Source of the DNA: Rhizobium sp. Root274
Lineage (GTDB): Bacteria; Pseudomonadota; Alphaproteobacteria; Rhizobiales; Rhizobiaceae
Direction of reading: 5' to 3'
Assembly: GCF_001429245.1 (NCBI RefSeq)
Contig: NZ_LMJE01000007.1
Coordinates: 845,127 to 909,126, forward strand
Length of the DNA: 64,000 nucleotides
Part shown: in pieces, positions 27,023 through 40,202 of the stretch
Layout: each line of letters starts with the position of its first letter
Position numbering within the stretch: position 1 is the stretch's first letter
The notes under the pieces: generated by a model
What the model saw: the letters and a program-made list of their open reading frames with translations, nothing else
What the model was told of the DNA's origin: nothing
The model's database searches: none
Made by a program: the position numbers and the translations under genes

Positions 27023-28264
27023 ATGAAAAGACACCATCCCAGGGTTCTTGGGCCCAGGCTTCTGAGGTCCAGCCTTATCGGCGCCATCGCCTTGACCCTG
27101 TCGACGGCCATGATGCCGGTGCAGGCTTTTGCCGACGCTGGCTTCCAGAAATGGATTCGCGACTTCTATCCGATTGCGGCGAAGAGCGGCATCACGGAGA
27201 AGACCTACCGCCAGGCCTTCGCCGGGGTAAAGGAACCCGACCAGTTTGTGCTGGAAAAGGCGGGCTATCAGCCCGAGTTCAAGTCGGAGATCTGGGACTA
27301 CCTGGACAGCCGGGTAAACCCCTACACCGTGAAGATCGGTCAGGAAATGCTCGCCAAGCATGGTGGGCTGATGAAGGCGCTGGAGAACCATTTCGGCGTC
27401 GACAAGCACGTCATTCTCGCCATCTGGTCGATGGAAACGAATTACGGGGCCGCCCTTGAACGCCCTGACCGTCTGCACAATGTGCCGCGTTCTCTGGCGA
27501 CGCTCGCCTATGCCGACAAGAAGCGCGCGAAATATGCCCGCACCCAGCTGGTTGCGGCCCTGAAGATGCTGCAGAACGGCGACGTCTCGAACAAGAACCT
27601 GATGGGCTCCTGGGCGGGCGCCATGGGCCATACCCAGTTCATCCCGTCGAGCTATCTGCTTTACGGTATCGACGCCGATGGCAATGGCACCAAGGACATC
27701 TGGCACTCGGTGCCTGATGCGCTGGCAACAGCCGCCAATCTCCTGGCCAAGAACGGCTGGCAGACCGGCCGCACCTGGGGCTATGAGACGGTCGTACCGC
27801 AAGGGGGCTCCAAGTTCGCAGGTCAGACCAAGACGCTCGCCCAGTGGCAGGCGCTTGGCTTTGCCCGTCCCTCCGGCAAGGGCTTCAAGAACGGTGCAGA
27901 GCGCGCCGAACTCAAGATGCTCGGCGGCTCGAATGGCCCAGGCTTCCTGATGACGAAGAACTTCTTCGTCCTCAAGCGCTACAACGCCGCCGACAGCTAT
28001 GCGCTCGGCGTCGGCCTGCTGGCCGACGAAATCGCCGGCTATGGCGGCATGCAGCAGCGCTGGCCGCGGCCGGACGGCACGCTCGACATGAAGGAAAAGT
28101 TCGAGTTGCAGACGCGCATGCAGGCGCTCGGCTATTATGACGGCAAGATCGACGGCAATTTCGGTTCGGGCTCCAAGGCTGCGATCGCCGCCATCCAGCA
28201 GCGCCTCGGCATGGCGGCCGATGGCCAGCCGTCGCGTGTCCTGCTCGAAGCCCTGCGTAACTGA
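27023..28264 (+). CDS. MltB-family lytic murein transglycosylase with peptidoglycan-binding domain
   Basis: Cleaves the glycan chain of peptidoglycan in the periplasm. 413 residues. The signal peptide runs to the VQAFADA cleavage site. The SLT-like catalytic domain carries E138 in SMETNYGAALERP, then GSWAGAMGHTQFIPSSYLLYG and WGYET. A C-terminal PG_binding_1 domain (about 350-413, LQTRMQALGYYDGKIDGNFG to LLEALRN) anchors it to the wall. ATG 27023 is preferred over 27017 because GGGGAG is spaced correctly only for the second. It is divergent from galU. A DUF459 gene follows 116 bases later on the same strand and may be co-transcribed. Confidence 0.93.
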   Translation: MKRHHPRVLGPRLLRSSLIGAIALTLSTAMMPVQAFADAGFQKWIRDFYPIAAKSGITEKTYRQAFAGVKEPDQFVLEKAGYQPEFKSEIWDYLDSRVNPYTVKIGQEMLAKHGGLMKALENHFGVDKHVILAIWSMETNYGAALERPDRLHNVPRSLATLAYADKKRAKYARTQLVAALKMLQNGDVSNKNLMGSWAGAMGHTQFIPSSYLLYGIDADGNGTKDIWHSVPDALATAANLLAKNGWQTGRTWGYETVVPQGGSKFAGQTKTLAQWQALGFARPSGKGFKNGAERAELKMLGGSNGPGFLMTKNFFVLKRYNAADSYALGVGLLADEIAGYGGMQQRWPRPDGTLDMKEKFELQTRMQALGYYDGKIDGNFGSGSKAAIAAIQQRLGMAADGQPSRVLLEALRN

Positions 28265-28380
28265 CACGATCCCCATCAGGACGGACCGCAGATTGACTTG
28301 CCGGCCGGCGCGCTCCACAACGGGCATCGCGTCGGCCGCATCTTTTTGGCAGGCCAAGAGCAAGAGCGGAGGAGATCGCA

Positions 28381-29592
28381 ATGACAATTCGGCGCGTTGC
28401 TTTCAGCCGCCTGACCCGCCTTGCAAGCCTGGCTCTGGCCGTGGTGATTGCGGCCACCGCCTTGGTGAGCGTCGAAACGCAGGCCCAGCAATTGGAGCGT
28501 CGCCGTACGCTGTTTGACGTGCTGTTCGGCACGCGCCAGCCCGAATACGTGCCCCCGCGCGAGGTCCGACGCCCGATTAGGGAACCGCGGCCGCGCAAGA
28601 AGACCGGCGGCAGCATCACCAGGATCGACACCCGTGCGCCAACAAGCCGCGCCGTCCCCGCCGCCCCACCGCCACCGGAAAAACTGGACAATGCAAAGAA
28701 GGTCCTGGTCATCGGCGACTTCGTTGCTGGCGGCCTGGGTGAGGGTCTGAAAAGCGCCTTCGAGGATGCACCGGGCGTGGTGATCGAGACCCGCGCCAAC
28801 GGCTCCTCCGGCCTTGTGCGCGACGATTTCTACGACTGGACCGGCACACTTCCGGGCCTGATCTCGGAACTCCGCCCGAGCGTGGTCGTGATCCAGATCG
28901 GCGCCAACGACCGCCAGCAACTGGTGACCGCGGCTGCGAAATACGATTTCCGCACCGATGCCTGGTTTACCGCCTATGCCACCCGCGTAACCGCGCTCGC
29001 CGAGGTCGCAGTCAAGGCCAAGATTCCGTTGATCTGGGTCGGCCTTCCGGCATTCCGGACGCAGAACATGACGGCAGACGCGCTGCGGCTGAACACGCTC
29101 TACCGCACGAACATCGAAAAGCTCGGCGGCGAATTTGTCGATGTCTGGGACGGCTTCGTCGACCAGGACGGCCGCTTTATCGTGACCGGCTCGGATATCA
29201 ACGGCCAGCCCGTCCGCCTGCGCGGCAATGACGGCATCGGCTTCACCGCCCCCGGCAAACGCAAGCTCGCTTTCTATGTGGAGAAATCCGTGCGCCGCCT
29301 GCTCGGCGACATGAGCAGCCCGGATCTGGTGCGTCTCGACGCAACCAACCTCCCGGCCCTAATCGATCTGCCACCCGTCAAAGAAGACAAAGGCATCGTC
29401 AGCACGCCGCCGATCGACCTTTTCGACCCGGAACTGGACGGGGCAACCGAACTGCTAGGCGGCGCTCCTCTGCCCGCAACGGGGCAAAAGTCGGCGCGCG
29501 ACATGCTGGTCCGCAGCGGCAAGCTGCCCGACCCGCCCGTCGGCCGCGTGGATTATGTGCAGCGCCCGGTGGATACCGTCGCGACACCCTGA
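28381..29592 (+). CDS. DUF459 / SGNH-fold exported protein lacking catalytic Ser and His
   Basis: 403-residue exported protein. The N-terminal signal (about 1-36, ALAVVIAATALVSVETQAQ) is followed by a basic Pro/Arg-rich linker (about 50-100, PREVRRPIREPRPRKK). An SGNH-hydrolase-like domain then follows. Where the family nucleophile Ser of the GDSL block would sit, the sequence reads IGDFVAGG with F114. IGANDRQQ supplies block III, and the terminal D-x-x-H block reads DGIG (284-287), with Gly replacing His. Both key residues thus appear missing, so it may be a pseudoenzyme or binding protein. The protein lies downstream of the lytic transglycosylase, which hints at a cell-wall or polysaccharide role. 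The family call is firm; activity is doubtful. Confidence 0.8.
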   Translation: MTIRRVAFSRLTRLASLALAVVIAATALVSVETQAQQLERRRTLFDVLFGTRQPEYVPPREVRRPIREPRPRKKTGGSITRIDTRAPTSRAVPAAPPPPEKLDNAKKVLVIGDFVAGGLGEGLKSAFEDAPGVVIETRANGSSGLVRDDFYDWTGTLPGLISELRPSVVVIQIGANDRQQLVTAAAKYDFRTDAWFTAYATRVTALAEVAVKAKIPLIWVGLPAFRTQNMTADALRLNTLYRTNIEKLGGEFVDVWDGFVDQDGRFIVTGSDINGQPVRLRGNDGIGFTAPGKRKLAFYVEKSVRRLLGDMSSPDLVRLDATNLPALIDLPPVKEDKGIVSTPPIDLFDPELDGATELLGGAPLPATGQKSARDMLVRSGKLPDPPVGRVDYVQRPVDTVATP

Positions 29593-29603
29593 TCCCGCAA
29601 GAA

Positions 29604-29629
29604 AAAGGGCCGCCCGCGAGCGACCCTTT
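29604..29629. terminator. Bidirectional terminator hairpin between convergent genes
   Basis: AAAGGG (29604-29609) pairs with CCCTTT (29624-29629), with an inner CGC/GCG pair, between the rightward DUF459 gene and leftward gltD. The A-run on one side and T-run on the other suit both directions. Confidence 0.6.
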
Positions 29630-29654
29630 CAAAGCTTGAAGCGGAAGGCGCGTC

Positions 29655-31109
29655 TCAGCGCGGCAGCACGCTTTCGCCCATCAGTGCCTCGTCGATGGCG
29701 CGGGCCGCCTGGCGGCCCTCACGGATCGCCCAGACCACCAGCGACTGGCCACGACGGGCATCGCCCGCAACCCAGAGCTTGTCGACCGACGAACGATAGT
29801 CCTTCTCGTTGGCAACGACATTGGTCGAACCGCGACGGTCGGTATTGAGCGTGAGCTTGCCGTCGAGTTCCTTCAGCACACTGTCCGTGAAGGGACCGGA
29901 AAAGCCGATGGCGATGAAGGCAAGATCGGCCTTGATGATGAACTCGGTGCCCGGGATCGGCTTGCGGCGCTCGTCGACCTGGCAGCACTTCACGCCGGTC
30001 AGCACGCCGTCTTCGCCGACGAATTCGAGCGTTGCCACCTGGAATTCGCGCACGGCACCTTCGGCTTGGCTCGACGAGGTGCGCATCTTGGTCGCCCAGA
30101 AGGGCCAGACGGCGAGCTTGTCTTCGGTCTGCGGCGGGCGCGGGCGGATGTCGAGCTGGGTCACCTTGACGGCGCCCTGACGGAAGGCCGTGCCGACGCA
30201 GTCCGACGCCGTGTCACCACCACCGACGACGACGACATGCTTGCCGCCGGCGAGGATCGGATCGGCAGGCCAGCCATTGCTGTCGATGTTTTCGCGACCA
30301 ACGCGGCGGTTCTGCTGCACGAGATAGGGCATGGCGTCGTGGACGCCATGGAATTCGACGCCGGGAATGCCGGCCTCGCGCGGGGTTTCCGAACCACCGC
30401 AATAGAGCACGGCGTCATAATCGGCACGCAGCTTCTCGACGGTCACGTCGACGCCGACATTCACGCCGCAATGGAAGGTGACGTTTTCGCCCTTCATCTG
30501 CTCGACGCGCCGATCGATAAAGTTCTTCTCCATCTTGAAATCAGGAATGCCGTAGCGCAGCAGGCCGCCGGGCTTGGTTTCGCGCTCGTAGACATGAACT
30601 TCATGGCCAGCGCGGCCGAGCTGCTGGGCAGCGGCAAGACCCGACGGACCCGAGCCGATGATCGCCACCTTCTTGCCGGTATGGATCGTTGCCGGCTGCG
30701 GCACGATGAAGCCGAGTTCATAGGCTTTGTCGGCAATCGCCTGCTCCACGGTCTTGATCGCGACCGGCGCATCTTCGAGGTTCAGCGTGCAGGCTTCCTC
30801 GCAAGGGGCCGGGCAGACGCGACCGGTGAATTCCGGGAAGTTATTGGTCGAGTGGAGGTTGCGGATCGCCTCCTCCCACTTGTTGTTATAAACGAGGTCG
30901 TTCCAGTCCGGGATCTGGTTATGCACCGGACAGCCAGTCGGACCATGGCAATAGGGAATGCCACAATCCATGCAGCGCGCCGCCTGCTTGGTCACTTCCG
31001 GATCCGACATGGGAATGGTGAATTCGCGGAAATGGCGGATACGGTCGGAGGCCGGCTGATACTTCGCCACCTGCCGGTCGATTTCCATGAAACCTGTAAC
31101 CTTGCCCAT
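29655..31109 (-). CDS. gltD: Glutamate synthase small (beta) subunit
   Basis: Passes electrons from NADPH through FAD and iron-sulfur clusters to GltB in the GOGAT reaction. 484 residues. The N-terminal cysteine clusters are in ARCMDCGIPYCHGPTGCPVHNQIPDWN and GRVCPAPCEEACTLN. The FAD-binding GSGPSGLAAAQQLGRAGH and NADPH-binding VVVGGGDTASDCVGTAFRQG motifs follow, and the C-terminal GDARRGQSLVVWAIREG closes the flavin site. It follows gltB on the same strand with an 87-base gap that contains a perfect hairpin (see 31161). Together they make the main ammonium assimilation route with glutamine synthetase. Confidence 0.97.
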   Translation of the reverse strand: MGKVTGFMEIDRQVAKYQPASDRIRHFREFTIPMSDPEVTKQAARCMDCGIPYCHGPTGCPVHNQIPDWNDLVYNNKWEEAIRNLHSTNNFPEFTGRVCPAPCEEACTLNLEDAPVAIKTVEQAIADKAYELGFIVPQPATIHTGKKVAIIGSGPSGLAAAQQLGRAGHEVHVYERETKPGGLLRYGIPDFKMEKNFIDRRVEQMKGENVTFHCGVNVGVDVTVEKLRADYDAVLYCGGSETPREAGIPGVEFHGVHDAMPYLVQQNRRVGRENIDSNGWPADPILAGGKHVVVVGGGDTASDCVGTAFRQGAVKVTQLDIRPRPPQTEDKLAVWPFWATKMRTSSSQAEGAVREFQVATLEFVGEDGVLTGVKCCQVDERRKPIPGTEFIIKADLAFIAIGFSGPFTDSVLKELDGKLTLNTDRRGSTNVVANEKDYRSSVDKLWVAGDARRGQSLVVWAIREGRQAARAIDEALMGESVLPR

Positions 31110-31160
31110 TTTAAAGTCCTGCTAATCTGAGCTTCAACTGCACGGCCGAGCCGTGGGCGG

Positions 31161-31187
31161 CGACATCCCGGTCCATCCGGGATGTCG
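31161..31187. repeat. 11-bp perfect hairpin between gltB and gltD
   Basis: CGACATCCCGG (31161-31171) pairs perfectly with CCGGGATGTCG (31177-31187) across TCCAT. There is no T-run on the transcribed (minus) strand, so it is not a simple terminator. It may stabilise the gltB mRNA, lower gltD expression, or be a short interspersed palindromic element. Confidence 0.6.
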
Positions 31188-31196
31188 AGGTGGCAA

Positions 31197-35915
<4,719 letters not shown>

Positions 35916-36326
35916 GGCCTTCCCTCCAATAGGCCCGGCGGACCGGGCAGGTTGATCTGGAACCTCTCGCGACTTTGGGCGCCAGACGGCTGAGACCCTA
36001 GCCTGACCCGGCTTGATCACCACCGCATGACACCTGCGCTCGAGCTTCCAAAACTCGAATTAGGTCAATCAATCTGACCTAATTTTCAAATTTCTATGAC
36101 AGAATGTAACCCGTCTTGCAAGAGGACGCACGGAAAATTAACGGATGGAGAGACGCTTAATTACCGTTACATCGATCCGCGCGCAACTTTATGTCGCCGA
36201 CAGTTCTTGGCCGTTCAGGTTCTTGCGGAATCGGTTGAAGCGACATGGTCCGCCGCGGACCGGATTGATCACGTCGCGGAAATGCCTAATCTCCAAACAC
36301 CCTCCCCCGTCTCAGGAAATGATCCC
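35916..36326. promoter_or_regulatory. Divergent gltB / threonine aldolase promoter region
   Basis: About 410 bases between the two start codons. It carries a perfect inverted repeat at 36058-36084 that sits in an AT-rich stretch (36050-36110). A frame open from 36096 into the aldolase gene has no conserved content. I find no other gene. Confidence 0.45.
36058..36084. promoter_or_regulatory. Perfect 10-bp inverted repeat, probable operator
   Basis: AATTAGGTCA (36058-36067) and TGACCTAATT (36075-36084) are exact reverse complements separated by seven bases, about 143-170 bases upstream of the gltB ATG. The even spacing and AT-rich flank fit a dimeric regulator (GntR/Lrp-like). The regulator is not known. 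No T-run, so not a terminator. Confidence 0.55.
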
Positions 36327-37373
36327 ATGTTCTTCGCATCCGACAACTGGTCCGGCGCCCATCCCAAGATCGCCGAAAGCTTGACGCGTTTCGCCTCCGG
36401 TTATGCCGCCGCTTACGGCACCAGCGACCACGACAAGCTGATCGAAGCAAAGTTCAATGACATGTTCGAACGCGAGGTCGCCGTTTTCTTCGTCGCCACC
36501 GGCACGGCCGCCAATTCGCTGGCACTCGCAAGCGTCGCCAAGGCCGGCGGCGTCACCTTCTGTCATTATGATGCCCATGTGAATTCCGACGAAGGCGGGG
36601 CACCCGAATTCCTGACCGGCTCCACCCGGCTCTTTCCGGTCGAAGGCGACAACGGCAAGATCGATCCGGAAGCGCTCGACATCGCCGTCTCGCGCTTCGA
36701 CGTGCCCTCCGTCCATCACGGCCGCCCGATGGCCATCACCGTCACCCAGGCAACCGAGGCCGGCACGGTCTACTCGCTCGATGAACTCGATGCCATCGCC
36801 GCCATCGCCAAGGCGAAGAACCTGCCGCTCCACATGGATGGCGCCCGCTTCGCCAATGCGCTGGTTGCCCTGAAGGCAAGCCCGGCCGAGATGACCTGGA
36901 AGCGCGGCGTCGACATTCTCTCCTTCGGCGGCACCAAGAACGGCTGCTGGTGCGCCGAAGCGATCATCTTCTTCAAGCTCGAAATGGCAGAGGAGATGCC
37001 CTATATCCGCAAGCGCTCCGCCCAGCTCTTCTCCAAGACCCGTTTCATCTCGGCCCAGCTCGAAGCCTATCTGGAAAACGATCTCTGGCTGGACCTCGCC
37101 GGCCATTCCAACGCCATGGCCGACCGCCTGCGTGCCGGGCTCTCGGCCAAGAACACCACCCGCCTTGCCTGGGAGACGAGCGCCAACGAGGTCTTTGCCG
37201 TCGCGGACAAGGATGCCGTCGCTCGCGCCCGCGCCAAGGGCGCCAAGGTCTATGACTGGCTCCCGCCGCGCGACATGCCATATCTGCTCGGCGAAAACGA
37301 AACGCTGCTGCGCCTCGTCACGAGCTTTGCGACGACGAAAGAAGAAGTCGATCAATTCATAGAAGTCGTCTGA
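36327..37373 (+). CDS. ltaE: Low-specificity L-threonine aldolase / beta-eliminating lyase family
   Basis: PLP enzyme that splits threonine or allo-threonine to glycine and acetaldehyde. 348 residues. The PLP lysine is K204 (LSFGGTKNG). Other motifs: FFVATGTAANSLAL (cofactor loop), HMDGARFANAL with the Asp and Arg that hold the ring, and RKRSAQLFSKTRFISAQ. ATG 36327 with AGGAAA eight bases upstream is preferred to open frames reaching back to 36096. It is divergent from gltB. The bufferin operon starts 145 bases downstream but is functionally unrelated. Gene symbol given by family; activity toward other beta-hydroxy amino acids is possible. Confidence 0.9.
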   Translation: MFFASDNWSGAHPKIAESLTRFASGYAAAYGTSDHDKLIEAKFNDMFEREVAVFFVATGTAANSLALASVAKAGGVTFCHYDAHVNSDEGGAPEFLTGSTRLFPVEGDNGKIDPEALDIAVSRFDVPSVHHGRPMAITVTQATEAGTVYSLDELDAIAAIAKAKNLPLHMDGARFANALVALKASPAEMTWKRGVDILSFGGTKNGCWCAEAIIFFKLEMAEEMPYIRKRSAQLFSKTRFISAQLEAYLENDLWLDLAGHSNAMADRLRAGLSAKNTTRLAWETSANEVFAVADKDAVARARAKGAKVYDWLPPRDMPYLLGENETLLRLVTSFATTKEEVDQFIEVV

Positions 37374-37518
37374 CGCGCGACTTTCTTACAAGAATATCGA
37401 ACAACAAAACTACAATAATCATTGATTTTCCATTCGGTGATCCACTCGCCATGATCCCCTTACCGGCCCAGGAACGGACCGGTTTGGGAAACAGCTTCAC
37501 GATCCGAGGAGAAGCATC

Positions 37519-37821
37519 ATGAGCAAGTACACCACCAACGCCGCAGCACTCGCCGCCGCCGTCACCATGGCCGTCGGGGCCACTGCCCTCCTGTCGGGTC
37601 CCGCCGTGGCGCAGGAAAAGGAAAAGTGCTTCGGCGTCGCCATGGCCGGCAAGAATGATTGCGCCGCCGGCGCCGGCACCACCTGCGCCGGGACCTCCAA
37701 GGTCGATTACCAGGGCAATTCCTGGAAATACGTCGCCAAGGGCACCTGCATGACCATGGCTTTGCCCGATGGCCGCATGGGCTCGCTCGAAGCCCTCGAT
37801 CGCGACCTCCCCAAGGCCTGA
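37519..37821 (+). CDS. bufA1: BufA1-type bufferin precursor (DUF2282 metallophore peptide)
   Basis: 100-residue exported precursor of a ribosomally made, post-translationally modified peptide. The signal peptide spans about 1-31 ([15 protein letters not shown]). The mature part has exactly four Cys, at 37, 48, 56 and 77, in the DUF2282 pattern: [19 protein letters not shown], then TTCAGTS and GTCMTM. In the recently described Caulobacter bufferins, the MNIO enzyme converts some of these Cys to thiooxazole groups that bind copper in the periplasm. That chemistry is inferred here from family. Followed at 37903 by the DUF692 enzyme, with the DUF2063 and DoxX genes after it. ATG 37519 has GAGGAGAAGCATC upstream. 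Low sequence bias and small size hide it from many gene finders. Confidence 0.88.
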   Translation: MSKYTTNAAALAAAVTMAVGATALLSGPAVAQEKEKCFGVAMAGKNDCAAGAGTTCAGTSKVDYQGNSWKYVAKGTCMTMALPDGRMGSLEALDRDLPKA

Positions 37822-37902
37822 GCCTTCCCCGTCCCGGTCTCTGCGGTTCTGCCGCAGCGGCCGGGATGCGGCTGGACTGCCCGTCAGGCTGAGGAGACCG
37901 TC

Positions 37903-38796
37903 ATGCCGTCAAACCCATCGACCTCGAACACCACGCCAGTGCTTGCCGCCCGCAGCGGCGCAGGCTTCAAGCCTCAGCACGCGGATGAAATCCTGGCGGA
38001 TGCCTTCCGCATCGGCTTTCTCGAAGTCCACGCCGAAAACTACATGGGCGCAGGCGGCCACCCGCACCGGATCCTGACCCGGATGCGCGAGGATTTTCCG
38101 CTCTCGGTCCACGGCGTCGGTCTGTCGATCGGCAGCCCAAAGGGCCTGGACTCGGATCACCTTAACCGCCTGAAAGCCGTTGTCGATCGCTATCAGCCGG
38201 CCATGGTGTCCGAACACCTCGCCTGGTCGACCCATGACGACCACTTCTACAACGACCTCCTGCCGGTGCCTTACGACCAGCAGACGCTCGACCGGGTCTG
38301 CGATCACATCGATCAGGTGCAGGAAGCGCTAAAGCGTAAAATCCTGCTTGAAAACCCCTCGACCTATGTCGCCTTCGAGGCAGCCACCATGACCGAGACG
38401 GATTTCATCGGGGCAATCGCGCGGCGCACCGGCTGCGGCCTGCTGCTCGATATCAACAACGTGCACGTCTCCGCCACCAATCACGGCTATGGCGCACTGG
38501 ATTATCTCGCCGACTTTCCCCTGCTCTCCGTCGAGGAGATCCACCTCGCCGGCCATGCGACGGATGAAGACGATGCCGGCCTTCCGCTCCTGATCGACAG
38601 CCATGACCGACCGGTGGACGACGTGGTCTGGTCGCTCTACCGCAAGGTTCTCGCCCGCACCGGGCCGCTGCCAACCCTGATCGAATGGGACAATGACGTG
38701 CCCGACTGGCCGATCCTGAAGCGCGAGGCAGAGCGGGCCGATGCCTTGTTGCATCTCTTCGGCGAGCAACGCCTGGGGCTGCGCCATGCATCCTGA
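37903..38796 (+). CDS. bufB: BufB-type DUF692 (MNIO) peptide-modifying oxidase
   Basis: 297-residue member of the multinuclear non-heme iron oxidase (MNIO, formerly DUF692) family, which includes MbnB of methanobactin synthesis. TIM-barrel metal-binding and active-site motifs are intact: EVHAENY (residues 41-47), [47 protein letters not shown] and [10 protein letters not shown]. It should act on the BufA1 Cys residues together with BufC. ATG 37903 follows GAGGAGACCGTC. It starts 81 bases after bufA1 and overlaps bufC by 11 bases, a tight operon. The family is firm; the product structure is inferred from Caulobacter work. Confidence 0.92.
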   Translation: MPSNPSTSNTTPVLAARSGAGFKPQHADEILADAFRIGFLEVHAENYMGAGGHPHRILTRMREDFPLSVHGVGLSIGSPKGLDSDHLNRLKAVVDRYQPAMVSEHLAWSTHDDHFYNDLLPVPYDQQTLDRVCDHIDQVQEALKRKILLENPSTYVAFEAATMTETDFIGAIARRTGCGLLLDINNVHVSATNHGYGALDYLADFPLLSVEEIHLAGHATDEDDAGLPLLIDSHDRPVDDVVWSLYRKVLARTGPLPTLIEWDNDVPDWPILKREAERADALLHLFGEQRLGLRHAS

Positions 38797-39577
38797 TCCC
38801 GTCACCAGCGGCAGTTTTGCCGCAGCGCTCCGCAATCGCGACCTGCCCTTACCGGCAGGCCTCACTCGCCCCTCTGGCCGCCCGTCCAACCGTCGCTTCG
38901 CCGTCTACCGTAACAATGTCACGGTCTCCCTGGTCGATGCGCTGGCGGCGATCTACCCGACCTTGCAGAACCTCGTCGGCGAAGAATTCTTCCGCGCCAT
39001 GGCGCATGCTTATGTGCTTAATAATCTGCCGACATCACCGCTGATGTTCACCTATGGCGCAAGCTTTCCGGCCTTTGTCGAGGCTTTCGGCCCGGCAAGC
39101 GACCTGCCCTTCCTTGCCGATGTGGCCCGGGTGGAGCGCGCCTGGCTCGACGCCTTCCATGCCGCCGACCGGGCCCCGCTTGCCCCCCAGGCTCTGGCAA
39201 TGGTGGCGGAAGACGCCTTGCCCGAGATCCGCTTCGAAATTCATCCGGCCAGCCGCCTTCTGGCGCTTTCCCATGCAGCCGGCAGCATTGTCGGCCGCGA
39301 CCGGCAAGGTCTGCCGCTTGAGGGGTTGGTCCCCTTCCAGCCGGAAGCCGTGTTGATCACCCGCCCCGCCTACGATGTAGGCATCACGGTGTTGACCCCG
39401 GAAGCCAATGCCTTTGTCGGCGCCCTGACGGCCGGCAATAGCTTTACCGAGGCCTGCGATGCGGCAGATACCGTAGCCCCCGGGACCGATATCGGCAGTC
39501 TTCTGACGCTCACTCTTGCCAGCGGCGCCTTCAGCGATCTGAGGCTGCCAGAGACAGGGACAGGGACAGGTTCATGA
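38786..39577 (+). CDS. bufC: BufC-type DUF2063 partner protein
   Basis: 263-residue protein of the DUF2063 (HvfC/BufC) family, the usual partner that guides the precursor to the MNIO enzyme. The N-terminal domain has [19 protein letters not shown], then the conserved [40 protein letters not shown] block. A second domain (about 110-260) contains [15 protein letters not shown]. The start codon lies inside the end of bufB (ATG 38786, bufB stop 38794-38796), so translation is coupled. It overlaps the next gene by four bases. No membrane helix or signal peptide. Confidence 0.9.
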   Translation: MHPDPVTSGSFAAALRNRDLPLPAGLTRPSGRPSNRRFAVYRNNVTVSLVDALAAIYPTLQNLVGEEFFRAMAHAYVLNNLPTSPLMFTYGASFPAFVEAFGPASDLPFLADVARVERAWLDAFHAADRAPLAPQALAMVAEDALPEIRFEIHPASRLLALSHAAGSIVGRDRQGLPLEGLVPFQPEAVLITRPAYDVGITVLTPEANAFVGALTAGNSFTEACDAADTVAPGTDIGSLLTLTLASGAFSDLRLPETGTGTGS

Positions 39578-40140
39578 TCCGGCAGATCCGCATTCTGAAA
39601 TCACTTTACGACCGACTCGTCGCCACAGTGGAACGCCTGCTCGACCGCTGGTTCCTTGGCCTTGCCGCCCGGCTTGTCTTCGCCGCGGTGCTGCTCGCCT
39701 ATTACTGGAATTCGGCGCTGACCAAGTTCGATGGGCTCTTTTCGATCAGCGACAGCGCCTATTACCAGATCGCACTCCCGGCCGTGGACGCTGCCGGTGG
39801 CGATGTCTCCGCGGTTGCCTTCTTTCCCTGGGGACTGATGGTCGTGTTCGGCGCCTATGGCGAGGCGATCCTGCCGATTCTCGTGGTTCTCGGCCTCTTC
39901 ACCCGTATCGCAGCGACGGGCATGATCGGCTTCATCCTCGTCCAGAGCCTGACCGACATCTTCGTTCACAAGGTCGATCCTGCGACCATCGGCGCGCTGT
40001 TCGACCGCTTTCCCGACAGTGTCATTCTCGACCAGCGCCTGCTCTGGATCTTTCCCCTGCTTTATCTCGCCGTAAAAGGAGCAGGCTTCCTCTCCCTCGA
40101 CAAGATCCTCGGCACATTCTGGACCAGACGATTCGCTTGA
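39574..40140 (+). CDS. DoxX family membrane protein of the bufferin operon
   Basis: 188-residue inner-membrane protein with four membrane helices of DoxX type: LAARLVFAAVLLAYYWNSALTKF, SAVAFFPWGLMVVFGAYGEAILPILVVLGLFTRIAA, GFILVQSLTDIF and LWIFPLLYLAVKGAGFLSLD. DoxX proteins are common last genes of bufferin/HvfABC clusters, but their part is unknown; a redox link to the quinone pool has been suggested. ATG 39574 overlaps the bufC stop in an ATGA junction. A terminator hairpin follows, shared with the convergent hsp20 gene. Confidence 0.9.
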   Translation: MIRQIRILKSLYDRLVATVERLLDRWFLGLAARLVFAAVLLAYYWNSALTKFDGLFSISDSAYYQIALPAVDAAGGDVSAVAFFPWGLMVVFGAYGEAILPILVVLGLFTRIAATGMIGFILVQSLTDIFVHKVDPATIGALFDRFPDSVILDQRLLWIFPLLYLAVKGAGFLSLDKILGTFWTRRFA

Positions 40141-40152
40141 ACTCAAACGAAA

Positions 40153-40178
40153 AGGCGGCGGGCTTTCGCCCACCGCCT
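40153..40178. terminator. Shared terminator between the bufferin operon and hsp20
   Basis: AGGCGG-C-GGGC (40153-40163) pairs with GCCC-A-CCGCCT (40168-40178) over a TTTC loop. An A-rich run on the left gives a U-run for the leftward hsp20 transcript, so termination is likely best in that direction. Confidence 0.7.
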
Positions 40179-40202
40179 CAGTCAGCTGGTGATTCCGACC
40201 GA

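Noticed and set aside
37438..37457. Two TGATCC copies upstream of bufA1 as a regulator site
   Set aside because: Only six bases each and common by chance; no symmetric or ECF-type arrangement could be drawn. Kept only as a note within the regulation finding.
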